This document shows positions 54,797-63,706 of a stretch of DNA of 64,000 nt, in pieces. The first letter of the stretch is position 1. Every line of letters begins with the position of its first letter. Source of the DNA: Akkermansia muciniphila (GTDB taxonomy: Bacteria; Verrucomicrobiota; Verrucomicrobiia; Verrucomicrobiales; Akkermansiaceae); contig NZ_JABDHQ010000005.1 of NCBI RefSeq assembly GCF_018709685.1, positions 1 through 64,000 of the forward strand. The letters are read 5' to 3'. The translations under genes and the position numbers were made by a program. The notes beneath the pieces were generated by a model. That model was not told where the DNA came from. It searched no databases and was given only the letters and a program-made list of their open reading frames with translations.

Positions 54797-55792
54797 ATGA
54801 CAAGAAGAGCGTGGCTCCAGTCTTCCACAGCGGCCCTGGCGTCTCTGGCCTTGCCGGAATACGCGCTGGGGGCGGCAGCAGAAAGGAACGGGGCGTCCGG
54901 GGTATGGATGACGAAGGAGATTTCTCCGGAAGCGCTCGTAAGGATTTATGAGGCGCTGGGGCTCCCCGCTTCCGGCAGGGTGGCCGTCAAGATCAGCACC
55001 GGGGAGCCCGGAGGCCATAACTTCCTGAGCCCGGACCTGATCAGGGACCTGGTGCGCCGCGTGAACGGCACCATCGTAGAGTGCAATACGGCTTACGGCG
55101 GCAAGCGCTCCCGGACGGAGGACCATCTCAAGGCCGCGAAGGACCACGGCTTTTCCGACATTGCCAGGGTGGACATCATGGATGCGGAGGGAGAGTTCAC
55201 CATTCCGGTGAAAGACAGGAAGCACCTGGAATACGACATCGTGGGAAGCCATTTGAAGAATTATGATTTCATGATTAACCTGGCCCACTTCAAGGGGCAT
55301 GCCATGGGGGGCTTCGGCGGGGTGATCAAGAACCAGTCCATCGGCGTGGCGTCCGCAAGCGGCAAGGCGTACATCCATTCCGCAGGAAAAACGCGGGACG
55401 TTTCCGCCGTGTGGAACAATCTGGCCACGCAGGACGATTTCCTGGAATCCATGGCCGCCTCCGCGCAGGCCGTGGCGGACTATTTCCGGGACAGGATTCT
55501 TTACATCAACGTGATGAACAGGCTGTCCATTGACTGTGATTGCGACGCCCACCCCCATGACCCGGAAATGAAGGACATCGGTATTCTGGCCTCCACAGAC
55601 CCGGTCGCGCTGGACCAGGCGTGCCTGGACCTCGTTTATGCCGTCAAGCCTTCTCCGGGAGATAACAGCAGGCCGCTGATCGAGCGCATTGAAAGCCTCC
55701 ATGGGAGGCATACGGTGGATTACGCCGAGAAGATCGGCCTGGGGAGCAGAAACTATGAACTGAAGGAACTTCCGCCGCCGAGGGGCGTTTGA
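54797..55792 (+). CDS. DUF362 domain protein with Tat-type signal
   Basis: 331 residues from MTRRAWLQSSTAALASLA, a twin-arginine signal (TRRAWLQ) ending near ALGA. The rest matches DUF362 (VAVKISTGEPGGHNFLSPDL, GTIVECNTAYGGKRSRTEDHLKAAKDHGF, MINLAHFKGHAMGGFGGVIKNQSIG), a domain often fused to ferredoxins. No Fe-S Cys motif is obvious here except DCDCDAHPHD. ATG at 54785 is a second possible start. Export by Tat suggests that it carries a cofactor. It lies in the operon after PatB. Confidence 0.87.
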   Translation: MTRRAWLQSSTAALASLALPEYALGAAAERNGASGVWMTKEISPEALVRIYEALGLPASGRVAVKISTGEPGGHNFLSPDLIRDLVRRVNGTIVECNTAYGGKRSRTEDHLKAAKDHGFSDIARVDIMDAEGEFTIPVKDRKHLEYDIVGSHLKNYDFMINLAHFKGHAMGGFGGVIKNQSIGVASASGKAYIHSAGKTRDVSAVWNNLATQDDFLESMAASAQAVADYFRDRILYINVMNRLSIDCDCDAHPHDPEMKDIGILASTDPVALDQACLDLVYAVKPSPGDNSRPLIERIESLHGRHTVDYAEKIGLGSRNYELKELPPPRGV

Positions 55793-55836
55793 CAGGTCTT
55801 TTTTAATATCAATAAACAATACAAATAGAAACGATT

Positions 55837-56685
55837 ATGGAAGAAGTAACATTGAATAACGGAGTGGTCATGCCCATCCTGGGCTTTGGCGTTTTTCAGA
55901 TTCCGGACGCCGCGGAGTGCGAACGCTGCGTGCTGGACGCGATCAGTGTGGGCTACCGCTCCATTGACACGGCGCAGATTTACGGCAATGAAGAGGCCGT
56001 GGGCCGCGCGGCGGAGAAGAGCGGGGTGCCGCGCGAAGAATTGTTCCTCACCACCAAGGTGTGGATCACCAACGGCGGGTATGAAAAGGCGAAAGCCTCC
56101 ATTGACGAATCCCTGCGCAAGCTGCGCACGGATTACCTGGACCTGCTGCTCATCCACCAGCCTTTCAACGATTATTATGGCACCTACCGGGCCATGGAGG
56201 AGGCGAACCGGGCCGGGAAGGTCCGCGCCATCGGCGTGAGCAATTTTTATCCGGACCGCTTTGTGGACCTGGCGGAGTTCTGTGAAATCAAGCCCGCCGT
56301 CAACCAGGTGGAAACGCACGTGTTCAACCAGCAGGTGAAGGCCCGGGAGCTGATGGCAAAGTACGGCACGCGGGTGGAATCCTGGGGCCCCTTCGCGGAA
56401 GGCCGCAACGGGTTTTTCACGAACCCGGTCTTGAAAGACATCGGAGAGAAGTACGGCAAGACCCCGGCGCAGACGGCCCTGCGCTTCCTGATCCAGCGCG
56501 GGATCATCGTCATTCCCAAGACGACCCACCGGGAGAGGATGGAAGAGAATTTCAATGTCTTTGACTTTGAACTTACCCAGGAAGACATGGGCGCCATCGC
56601 CAGGCTGGACCGCGGGGAAAGCCTTTTCCTGTGCCATCAGGACCCGGAATCCGTCCTGTACCTGATCAATTACGGGAAGCAGTAA
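55837..56685 (+). CDS. Aldo/keto reductase (AKR5/2,5-diketogluconate reductase type)
   Basis: 282 residues of the aldo/keto reductase barrel. Catalytic tetrad D44, Y49 ([16 protein letters not shown]), K74 (LTTKVWI) and H107 (LLIHQPF). The cofactor region ([15 protein letters not shown]) is typical of NADPH enzymes. It follows the DUF362 gene by 44 bases. In such clusters the enzyme reduces reactive aldehydes such as methylglyoxal, fitting the alcohol dehydrogenase and other reductases nearby. Confidence 0.95.
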   Translation: MEEVTLNNGVVMPILGFGVFQIPDAAECERCVLDAISVGYRSIDTAQIYGNEEAVGRAAEKSGVPREELFLTTKVWITNGGYEKAKASIDESLRKLRTDYLDLLLIHQPFNDYYGTYRAMEEANRAGKVRAIGVSNFYPDRFVDLAEFCEIKPAVNQVETHVFNQQVKARELMAKYGTRVESWGPFAEGRNGFFTNPVLKDIGEKYGKTPAQTALRFLIQRGIIVIPKTTHRERMEENFNVFDFELTQEDMGAIARLDRGESLFLCHQDPESVLYLINYGKQ

Positions 56686-56706
56686 TTCACATGAAGTACC
56701 GGGAAG

Positions 56707-57786
56707 ATGACAGGACATTCATTTAAAAGGCTTTGCGTAGCTTTCTCCGCCTGCTTCTGCTGCGCGGGCGGCTTATCTGCCGAGAGTAATAACGCTAACA
56801 CTGACAGGATCATGAACGAAAAACTGAATTTAACGCAGGAATGGGACAAGGTGTTCCCGGAAAGCGGCAAGGTGGACCACCGTAAGGTGAGCTTCCGCAA
56901 CCGCTACGGCATTACGCTGGCGGCGGATTTGTACGTGCCCCGGAAGGCTGCCGGGAAGTTGCCGGCTATCGCCGTTTCCGGCCCCTTCGGAGCCGTGAAG
57001 GAACAATCTTCCGGACTTTATGCCCAGACGATGGCCGAGCGGGGTTTTCTGGCGATTGCGTTTGATCCCTCGTATACGGGAGAGAGCGGGGGAGAACCCC
57101 GTTACGTCGCCTCCCCGGACATCAACACGGAGGATTTCTCTGCAGCCGTCGATTACCTCTCCACCCGCGACGACGTGGACCCCGAACGCATCGGAATCAT
57201 CGGCATTTGCGGCTGGGGCGGCATGGCCTTGAACGCGGCGGCTATCGACACCCGCATCAAGGCGGCGGTAACTTCCACGATGTATGATATGAGCCGCGTG
57301 AACGCGAACGGCTATTTTGACGCGATGGATGCCGGCGCCCGTTATGAACTGCGCCAACGGCTGAATGCCCAGCGCACCGCCGATGCCAAAAACGGTTCCT
57401 ATGCGCTCGCCGGGGGCGTGCCCGATGCTCTGCCCGCGGATGCCCCCGCGTTCATGAAGGATTACTACAATTACTATAAGACGGAGCGCGGCTACCACAA
57501 GCGTTCGCTCAACTCAAACGGCGGATGGAATGTCACCTCCGCGCTCTCCTTCATGAATATGCCCCTGCTGGCGTACAGCGGGGAAATCCGCAGCGCCGTG
57601 CTCATGATTCACGGAGAAAAAGCCCACTCGCGCTATTTCAGCGAGGATGCCTTCAAGAAGCTGAAGGGGGATAACAAGGAGCTGATGATCATTCCCGGCG
57701 CAAGCCATGTGGATCTCTATGACAATCAGGCCGGGGTTATTCCTTTCAACAAAATAGAGCAGTTCTTTCAGGAGCATTTGAAATAG
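56707..57786 (+). CDS. Secreted alpha/beta hydrolase with Cys nucleophile
   Basis: The 359 residues start with a signal peptide (MTGHSFKRLCVAFSACFCCAGGLSA). The nucleophile elbow is GICGWGG, Cys in the place of Ser, as in dienelactone-hydrolase-like enzymes. The His is in GASHVDLYD and an acidic residue lies in IHGEKAHS. The helical cap (NANGYFDAMDAGARYELRQRL) matches the YafP/YcjY-like family seen beside aldo/keto reductases. It is the last gene in the operon of DUF3737, PatB, DUF362 and AKR. Confidence 0.88.
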   Translation: MTGHSFKRLCVAFSACFCCAGGLSAESNNANTDRIMNEKLNLTQEWDKVFPESGKVDHRKVSFRNRYGITLAADLYVPRKAAGKLPAIAVSGPFGAVKEQSSGLYAQTMAERGFLAIAFDPSYTGESGGEPRYVASPDINTEDFSAAVDYLSTRDDVDPERIGIIGICGWGGMALNAAAIDTRIKAAVTSTMYDMSRVNANGYFDAMDAGARYELRQRLNAQRTADAKNGSYALAGGVPDALPADAPAFMKDYYNYYKTERGYHKRSLNSNGGWNVTSALSFMNMPLLAYSGEIRSAVLMIHGEKAHSRYFSEDAFKKLKGDNKELMIIPGASHVDLYDNQAGVIPFNKIEQFFQEHLK

Positions 57787-57927
57787 GCGGTTCTGCGGCT
57801 GGCTCCCCAGGAACAGCGTTACGGTGAGTAACTTGAAATGGGAGTCATCCGCCGGTTTCCGGCAGGGGGGCAGGGCAGTTTTCTTTTCCGTCCCGCAGGA
57901 TTCAGGTAATTTTTAAGGAAGAGACAC

Positions 57928-59070
57928 ATGATACTGATTTTCGGAGCGTTGCTTGCGGTTTACGTTTTCTGCCGCGCCATCCTGCCGCTGAGGCTGAAAT
58001 GGGGCTGGAAGGTCCTGCTTGCCGTCCTTCTGGCGGTGGCGTCATTCAAATTCCACCTGCTGCATTTGTTTGGCGGCCCCATGTTTTTCTCCCCGGTTCT
58101 GCCGGAAGGAGTCCTGCTGGCGGCCGCGTGGCTGTTCTCCGTTCTTTTCCTGTTCTTTTTCCTGCTGCTGGCGGCGGACGTGGTGCGTCTGCTGTACCTG
58201 CTGGTTCTGTTCTGCCTGCGGAGGAAGAGGACGGAACAATTCCGCATCATTGGCAACCGGGTGAACCTTGTGCTGCTGGTTATGGCCGCCGCGCTGGCTA
58301 CGGTGGGGATGGTCGGCGGTACCGCGGTGCCGCGGGTGAGGGAGGAGGCGATTGCCGTGAATCATTTGCCGGAGGGTGCGGACGGCCTGACCGTCGCCGT
58401 GCTGGCGGACCTGCACGTGGACGGCATCACGCGGGCGGACCGCATCCGGAAGATCGTGGAGCGCACGAACGCCCTGAATCCGGACATCGTCATTATCGCC
58501 GGGGACTTTGTGGACGGGACGGTTCCCGTGCATGGGGATGATTTGAGGCCGCTTGCGGATTTGAAGGCCAGGTACGGGGTGTTCGGCGTGCCGGGCAATC
58601 ATGAGTATTATTCCGGTTATGAGGAGTGGATGGAGTTCCTGCCCACCCTGGGCATCCGGATGCTTTCCAACGGGCATGTGCTGACGGGAGAGGGAGGCGC
58701 AGTGGTGCTGGCCGGGGTGACGGACCCGGTGGCGGCCATTATGGGGAGGGAGGAGCCGGACATCCGCAAGGCGCTGGCGGGGGCTCCGGAAAAGGGAGTG
58801 CGCATCCTCGCCTCCCATCAGCCGCGGCTGGCCCCGGAAGCGGCGGAACACGGCGTGGACCTTCAGGTTTCCGGCCATACGCACGGCGGCATGATTGCCG
58901 GAATTGACCGGCTGGTGGCCCGGTTTAACGAGGGCTTCGTTTCCGGGCTGTATACGGTGGGGGATATGAAGCTGTACGTCTCCAACGGAGCCGGAATCTG
59001 GAACGGCTTTCCCATCCGCATCGGAGTTCCTTCGGAAATTATTCTTCTTCGACTAAGTAAGAAATGGTGA
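57928..59070 (+). CDS. Membrane metallophosphoesterase (YkuE/YaeI-like)
   Basis: The 380 residues begin with three or four membrane helices (to about 130), followed by a calcineurin-like phosphoesterase with all metal-binding motifs: VLADLHVDG, IIAGDFVDG, VPGNHEYYSGY, SHQPRLAPE and VSGHTHGGM. The segment continues to SNGAGIWNGFPIRIG, typical of this subgroup (UDP-2,3-diacylglucosamine pyrophosphohydrolase-like or YaeI). It probably acts on a lipid or nucleotide at the membrane. It is 142 bases after the hydrolase gene. Confidence 0.9.
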   Translation: MILIFGALLAVYVFCRAILPLRLKWGWKVLLAVLLAVASFKFHLLHLFGGPMFFSPVLPEGVLLAAAWLFSVLFLFFFLLLAADVVRLLYLLVLFCLRRKRTEQFRIIGNRVNLVLLVMAAALATVGMVGGTAVPRVREEAIAVNHLPEGADGLTVAVLADLHVDGITRADRIRKIVERTNALNPDIVIIAGDFVDGTVPVHGDDLRPLADLKARYGVFGVPGNHEYYSGYEEWMEFLPTLGIRMLSNGHVLTGEGGAVVLAGVTDPVAAIMGREEPDIRKALAGAPEKGVRILASHQPRLAPEAAEHGVDLQVSGHTHGGMIAGIDRLVARFNEGFVSGLYTVGDMKLYVSNGAGIWNGFPIRIGVPSEIILLRLSKKW

Positions 59071-59089
59071 GGTGTGTTGTTTCTATATA

Positions 59090-60826
59090 TCACTCTGTTG
59101 GACACTGAGTCGTTGAATTTGTTGTATTTGTAGGAGAAGTAATAATTTTTTTTAATGTATCATCGCCAATAAATTCGGTTAATTTAATTAGTTCCCCTTC
59201 TTTGACATGATACTCTTGGTGTAAAATTGACTTTATAGAACCTATCATAATGTGACCATTCAGACAGCACTGTTGATTGGCATTAAAATAATTAATAGCT
59301 TCTATTGACTCTGTTCCTCGTCCACCTGCTCTCATTGAATCTAATCTTCGATTCAAATATTTTTCTAATGATTGATGGTGGGCATATTCCGTGGCCCTAT
59401 CAACTATATTTTGGACCTTATCTAAATCAATAGGTATGCCTTGATCAGCGAGGATTTTTTGTATATGCTTCGAAGAGCAAAAATACATTTCCAAATCATT
59501 ATACTTAGTGACAAAGCAATGCAATTTTTTTTCTTGTTCTATTTTGTTTATAAAATCAGTTACCTCATCTATGGTCATACCGTCACGATCTCTATGAATA
59601 ATTATTTTTAAATCTTCTCTAAAATGTTTCAAACATTTTGATACATAAATAGCTGAATCAATTTTAGAACATCCTTCATATGGTAATATTACAAATGATT
59701 TGGTGTCAAATCCAGAACATTGCAATATAAGACTAAGCAGTTTGTGACTATTAGGACAAGCATCCTCAGTTGCAATGACATATTTAATATTTGGATCACG
59801 ATATACATCATATTCATCTAATGCACCAATTTCCATTAAAATATCATATTCAGAATAATTATGAGGTTGTGATGTTCCGTTCTTTAACAGTGTTACTTGA
59901 GCATTTTTCCTTAGTGCTCCCACCAGATGTCTGGAATGAGTGGAAATAATAATGTTTCTATTTTTTTGAGCTAATTGTAATATCATTTGAGCTAACATTT
60001 TCTGATTATTCGGATGCAAATGAGAATCTGGTTCATCCAATAATAATAATTGTGGTTCAAAATAATTCATATATGCGCATATTTGTATAGCTTGTAACAC
60101 GCCAGTTCCTGTCGCATCAATAGGTTTTGTGTATTTTGAATTATTGACCAGTACTTCGATCATACCATCATTCTCTAAGCGCGGATTAATTTCAATACTG
60201 ATGTCGGGAAATATGGAATTAAGGTCATTAAGAAAGTTTTTATATTTTTCAGTGTCTGTACTTAAGTTATATAAAACATTTCTAAGGACAGTATTGCAGT
60301 CACCTCTTGCTGCAGCTCTGCGTACAGCTCCAATAGAACGGTATTCTTCATAAAACGGTATCCCAGCTAATCCTGGAACATACATACTAAAAACTGGATT
60401 TAGATTAGCCATTTTTTGACATAATTCTTTGCCAGAATACGACACTACAATATTTTTATTACGTCCTTTTTTTATGATTATTTGTCCTTTGTTAATATTA
60501 TTTCCATTTTTTTCTTCTAATTCAATAGACATATCACACCCAGACCCCTCACGTAATGGCTCATTACCATGAAGTAGGGCATACACATTACTTATGGGAG
60601 AATAAATAATTCTTTCTGGAGAAAGCGATTTAGATTTTGGATTGTCATCATATTGCATTGAAGATTCTAATGCCATTGTTTGTAAAAGAGAAGCTGCAAA
60701 TTGTAATGCTTGTAGAGCACTGCTTTTTCCTGCGTTATTCCCTCCTATTAATACATCTACTCCATGCAAGATTAGCTCAAAACTTTCAATACTTTTAAAT
60801 CTTTCAATTTTAATTCTCGTTATCAT
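59090..60826 (-). CDS. OLD-family ATPase-TOPRIM nuclease, solitary, AT-rich
   Basis: The 578 residues have an ABC/RecF-like ATPase at the N terminus: Walker A GGNNAGKS (28-35), Walker B LLLLDEPDSHLHP, and the H-loop STHSRH. A TOPRIM nuclease follows, with the Glu in VIATEDACPN and the DxD in IHRDRDGMT. This is the OLD (overcoming lysogenization defect) layout, shared by GajA of Gabija and other phage-defence nucleases. No partner gene (UvrD-like helicase, retron or AriB) lies beside it. Its base composition is far more AT-rich than the neighbours, suggesting recent transfer into a spot between two native genes. Confidence 0.88.
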   Translation of the reverse strand: MITRIKIERFKSIESFELILHGVDVLIGGNNAGKSSALQALQFAASLLQTMALESSMQYDDNPKSKSLSPERIIYSPISNVYALLHGNEPLREGSGCDMSIELEEKNGNNINKGQIIIKKGRNKNIVVSYSGKELCQKMANLNPVFSMYVPGLAGIPFYEEYRSIGAVRRAAARGDCNTVLRNVLYNLSTDTEKYKNFLNDLNSIFPDISIEINPRLENDGMIEVLVNNSKYTKPIDATGTGVLQAIQICAYMNYFEPQLLLLDEPDSHLHPNNQKMLAQMILQLAQKNRNIIISTHSRHLVGALRKNAQVTLLKNGTSQPHNYSEYDILMEIGALDEYDVYRDPNIKYVIATEDACPNSHKLLSLILQCSGFDTKSFVILPYEGCSKIDSAIYVSKCLKHFREDLKIIIHRDRDGMTIDEVTDFINKIEQEKKLHCFVTKYNDLEMYFCSSKHIQKILADQGIPIDLDKVQNIVDRATEYAHHQSLEKYLNRRLDSMRAGGRGTESIEAINYFNANQQCCLNGHIMIGSIKSILHQEYHVKEGELIKLTEFIGDDTLKKIITSPTNTTNSTTQCPTE

Positions 60827-60976
60827 AGTATTTATTAATATTTATATTTATATATTTAGTAGTATTTTTTTATGTATCAAAAAATTAAAAATAATAATAA
60901 ATGAGTATAATAAAATATCAAGTGGAATAAAGGTTAGTGCCAAATTTTCATTAATAATATATAAATGAAAAACATG

Positions 60977-61006
60977 TTGACTTATAGTTGCTCTAACGTT
61001 TAGACA
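60977..61006 (+). promoter_or_regulatory. MerR-type promoter of the flavodoxin-CMD operon
   Basis: TTGACT (60977-60982), dyad TTATAGTTGCTCTAA (60982-60996), then TAGACA (61001-61006), spacer 18. This is the best-formed promoter of the set and lies about 100 bases before the flavodoxin gene. Confidence 0.6.
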
Positions 61007-61104
61007 GGGATAAGGAACAAGGTTCATGCACGGGGACTGCGGGATGAAGACGTTTTCATCCCAGGCTGTTTTCTGCGTGGCCTTCCAACCCAGACATTAA
61101 ATTT

Positions 61105-61683
61105 ATGAAAACAATATCAATGATATGCACGCTGGCGGCCGTCCTGATGACGGGGGCCGGATGCTCGGGACAGGAACAGCCGAAGGTTTCCGCGGAGCCT
61201 GCCAAAGTTCTTGTGGCCTACTATTCATGGGGCGGCAATACGAAGTACGCCGCCGCGCAGATTCAGAAGGCGACGGGCGGGACCCTGTTTGAGATCAAGC
61301 CGGCCAGGCCCTATCCCGCCGAGTACCGGGAATGCACCGTGCAGGCCAAGAAGGAGATTCAGGAAGGCTTCAGGCCGGAACTCGCCTCCAAGGTGGAGGA
61401 CATCGGCAAGTATGATGTGATTTTCATCGGCAGTCCCAACTGGTGGAGCACGATTGCGCCGCCGGTCGCCGCTTTCCTGGCAAGTTATGATCTTTCCGGA
61501 AAAACGGTGATTCCGTTTGTGACGCACGGAGGCGGCGGCATGGCGCGCTGTGGGGAAGAGGTGCGGAAGTTGTGCCCCAAGTCCACCGTTCTCAAGGGCG
61601 GAGCCTTTGCCGGAGAGGGCATCCGGACGTCCAGGGCCGCCCTGGTCAAATGGGTCAATGACACGATCACCATCAACAAATAA
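61105..61683 (+). CDS. Flavodoxin-like lipoprotein
   Basis: The 192 residues have a lipoprotein signal (lipobox TGAGC, Cys at 20) and a flavodoxin fold with the FMN loop in YYSWGGNTKYAAAQI and later SPNWWSTIAPPVAAFL. Exported flavodoxins in gut anaerobes often lie beside MerR, aldo/keto reductase and cupin genes, as here. It is coupled to the next gene by TAATG. Confidence 0.92.
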   Translation: MKTISMICTLAAVLMTGAGCSGQEQPKVSAEPAKVLVAYYSWGGNTKYAAAQIQKATGGTLFEIKPARPYPAEYRECTVQAKKEIQEGFRPELASKVEDIGKYDVIFIGSPNWWSTIAPPVAAFLASYDLSGKTVIPFVTHGGGGMARCGEEVRKLCPKSTVLKGGAFAGEGIRTSRAALVKWVNDTITINK

Positions 61684-62738
61684 TGCTCCTGATGAAACGA
61701 ACCCTTGCGGGAATGGCTTTTTCCCTCGCCTGCCTGATGAACCTTTCAGAAGCCAAAACCATGAATAACGATACAAGCGCCTTGTCGCCAAAAGAACAGC
61801 AGATTGCCGCCATCAGCGCCCATACGGCCCGGGGTGACATGCCCGGCCTCCGCAATGCCCTGGCCGCGGGGCTGGACGCCGGACTGACCCTGAACGAGCT
61901 CAAGGAGGTGCTGGTGCAGATGTACGCCTACTGCGGCTTCCCCCGCAGCCTGAATGCCCTCAATGAGTTGATGGTTCTGGCGAAGGAGCGGGCCGCGCGC
62001 GGCATTAATGATACGGCGGGTGCCGAAGCGGGAGCTCCGCCCGCCGGAAAGAGCATTGACTTTGGCACGGCCAATCAGACGAAGCTTTGCGGCGCTCCGG
62101 TGAAGGGGGACCTTTTCCTGTTCGCCCCGGCCATTGACGAGTTCCTGAAGGCGCATTTGTTCGGGGACATTTTCGGCCGCGACAACATGGACTGGAAGAC
62201 CCGGGAGCTCGCCACCATTGCGGCCCTGGCGGCCATGGAAGGCACGGAAAGCCAGTTGAATTCCCACATCCGTATCGGCAGGCACAATGGCTTGACTGAC
62301 GAGCAGGTGAAGGCCATTCTGGCCGTGTCTTCCGCCTCCGCAAAGAAGGACGCCTTCCCCACGGGGGAGCCGGCCCCGGCCAATTTTACCGGGAACGCCT
62401 GGGTAGCCATGCTGGTGGACAATAAGGATTACGACCTGTCCGCCTATAACGTCACCTTTGCCCCCGGCACGCGGAACAACTGGCACAGCCATTCCGTGGG
62501 GCAGGTGCTCCTCTGCACGGAAGGCGCGGGATATTACCAGGAGCGCGGCAAGGCCGCCCGGCGTCTGGCGCCCGGTTCCGTGGTGGAGATTCCGGCTGAC
62601 ACGGAGCACTGGCACGGCGCGGCTCCGGACAGCGGATTCGTCCACCTCGGCATCACGCCCAGGGCCGCTTCCAACAAGACAACGTGGGGAGGTCCCGTGA
62701 CTGACGCGGAGTATGCGGAGGCGACGGGAAGCAGATAA
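61683..62738 (+). CDS. Carboxymuconolactone decarboxylase-like/cupin fusion, secreted
   Basis: The 351 residues start with a signal peptide (MLLMKRTLAGMAFSLACLMNLSEA; ATG 61692 is also possible). Two CMD-type helical domains follow (LVQMYAYCGFPRSLNALNELM and ELATIAALAAMEGTESQLNSHIRIG), then a cupin (NNWHSHSVGQVLLCTEGAGYY... EHWHGAAPD) with metal-binding His. The CMD motif lacks the usual CxxxH pair in the second domain, so peroxidase function is uncertain. YdfG/AhpD-like enzymes and cupins of this type are found in aldehyde-stress operons, including the AdhR regulon of B. subtilis. Confidence 0.9.
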   Translation: MLLMKRTLAGMAFSLACLMNLSEAKTMNNDTSALSPKEQQIAAISAHTARGDMPGLRNALAAGLDAGLTLNELKEVLVQMYAYCGFPRSLNALNELMVLAKERAARGINDTAGAEAGAPPAGKSIDFGTANQTKLCGAPVKGDLFLFAPAIDEFLKAHLFGDIFGRDNMDWKTRELATIAALAAMEGTESQLNSHIRIGRHNGLTDEQVKAILAVSSASAKKDAFPTGEPAPANFTGNAWVAMLVDNKDYDLSAYNVTFAPGTRNNWHSHSVGQVLLCTEGAGYYQERGKAARRLAPGSVVEIPADTEHWHGAAPDSGFVHLGITPRAASNKTTWGGPVTDAEYAEATGSR

Positions 62739-62817
62739 AAACGCCGGGACAGCCCTGCGTTCCGTTCTTTCCCGGGGAGACGGAAAGGAGCGGGTTCTCC
62801 CTGAGCGGGAATACGGA

Positions 62818-62858
62818 AGGGCCGGGAATTCCAGCGGAATTCCCGGCCCTGCTTTTTA
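62818..62858. terminator. Bidirectional terminator between convergent CMD and merR genes
   Basis: A perfect 15-bp stem (AGGGCCGGGAATTCC with its complement) with a 3-base loop AGC. Downstream is GCTTTTTACG. It separates the rightward operon from the leftward regulator gene. Confidence 0.85.
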
Positions 62859-62877
62859 CGTTTTTTGAGGGAGCGGC

Positions 62878-63363
62878 CTATTCCTCCGGAGCAATGTTCG
62901 GTTCGCTCGCGCTGGCGTGGTTCAGCGGGTTGCAGCTGTCCGGCCTGTGGTTGTCCAGCAGGTCCTGGTAGAATTTCTTCTTGTATTTCAGGACCTCCAT
63001 CTGTTTTTTCAGGATGCGGAGCTGTTCCCGGAGGCTTTTCTCCTGCTTGAAAATCAGTTCCGCGCGTTCCGGAATGGTGGTGTCCCCCTCCTGGCACAGG
63101 TCAATGTAGTGCTTGACGCCTTCAATCGGGAGGCCCGTCATCCGGAGGCAGTGAACCAAGCGCAGCCAGCCCAGGGTGTAGTCTGAAAACATGCGGGCAT
63201 TCCCTCCGCTGCGGTCCACATCTGGAATCAGCCCGGCGTTTTCATAATACCGGATGGTGTAGGCGGACATCTCCATCATTTCCGCAACCTGTTTCACGGT
63301 ATATTTGGGGGTACGGTCATAGGAGGGCCGGTAGGCGCTGGATGGATTCTTTTGAGTGATCAT
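62878..63363 (-). CDS. MerR family transcriptional regulator
   Basis: 161 residues with the MerR winged helix-turn-helix (KYTVKQVAEMMEMSAYTIRYYENAGLIP, about 20-47), second wing GGNARMFSDYTLGWLRLVHCLRMTG, and a C-terminal dimerisation coiled coil (KSLREQLRILKKQMEVL). The length and the short C terminus fit the AdhR/NmlR/TipAN-like group that senses electrophiles. I see only Cys residues outside the helix-turn-helix (LVHCLRMTG, YIDLCQEG, DSCNPL). Its operator at 63379 recurs in front of three other operons in the window. Confidence 0.93.
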   Translation of the reverse strand: MITQKNPSSAYRPSYDRTPKYTVKQVAEMMEMSAYTIRYYENAGLIPDVDRSGGNARMFSDYTLGWLRLVHCLRMTGLPIEGVKHYIDLCQEGDTTIPERAELIFKQEKSLREQLRILKKQMEVLKYKKKFYQDLLDNHRPDSCNPLNHASASEPNIAPEE

Positions 63364-63706
63364 CGTGCGGTTGATAGCTTACAGTTACTCTAATATACTT
63401 ACTGGCGCGTAAAGACAAGCGTTTTGACGGGATTCAGGCTGGGAAGGCGCTGAAAACGCGTGGAAATCCATTAGTGAATAACATATTGATAACATGTGAA
63501 TAAACGAGAAGGGCTTTTTCAATCCCTGTTCCGGTGGAGAACGAGGCAAAGAACGCCGCAGTTTCTCGCGCCGGAAAAACGCGCCGCTTTTCATGCGCTC
63601 CCCCGCGGACCGCGCGGAAAAGGCGCAGGAACGGCGGAAAGGCCAAAGGGTTTGACGGCTGGCGGCGGCGCATTACAATGAAGGCCGTTCCAGAAAAGAA
63701 CCCGCC
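63364..63706. other. Intergenic region between merR and YhcH-like gene
   Basis: About 340 bases with no convincing gene apart from the promoter and operator described. The right half is GC-rich and I see no further signal. Confidence 0.4.
63379..63393. promoter_or_regulatory. MerR operator at merR and possible rightward promoter
   Basis: The dyad TTACAGTTACTCTAA lies 15 bases upstream of merR. On the plus strand TTGATA (63371-63376), 17 bases, and TATACT (63394-63399) form a good promoter that contains the dyad in its spacer. This would transcribe rightward, toward 63707, while MerR may also repress its own leftward gene. Confidence 0.55.
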
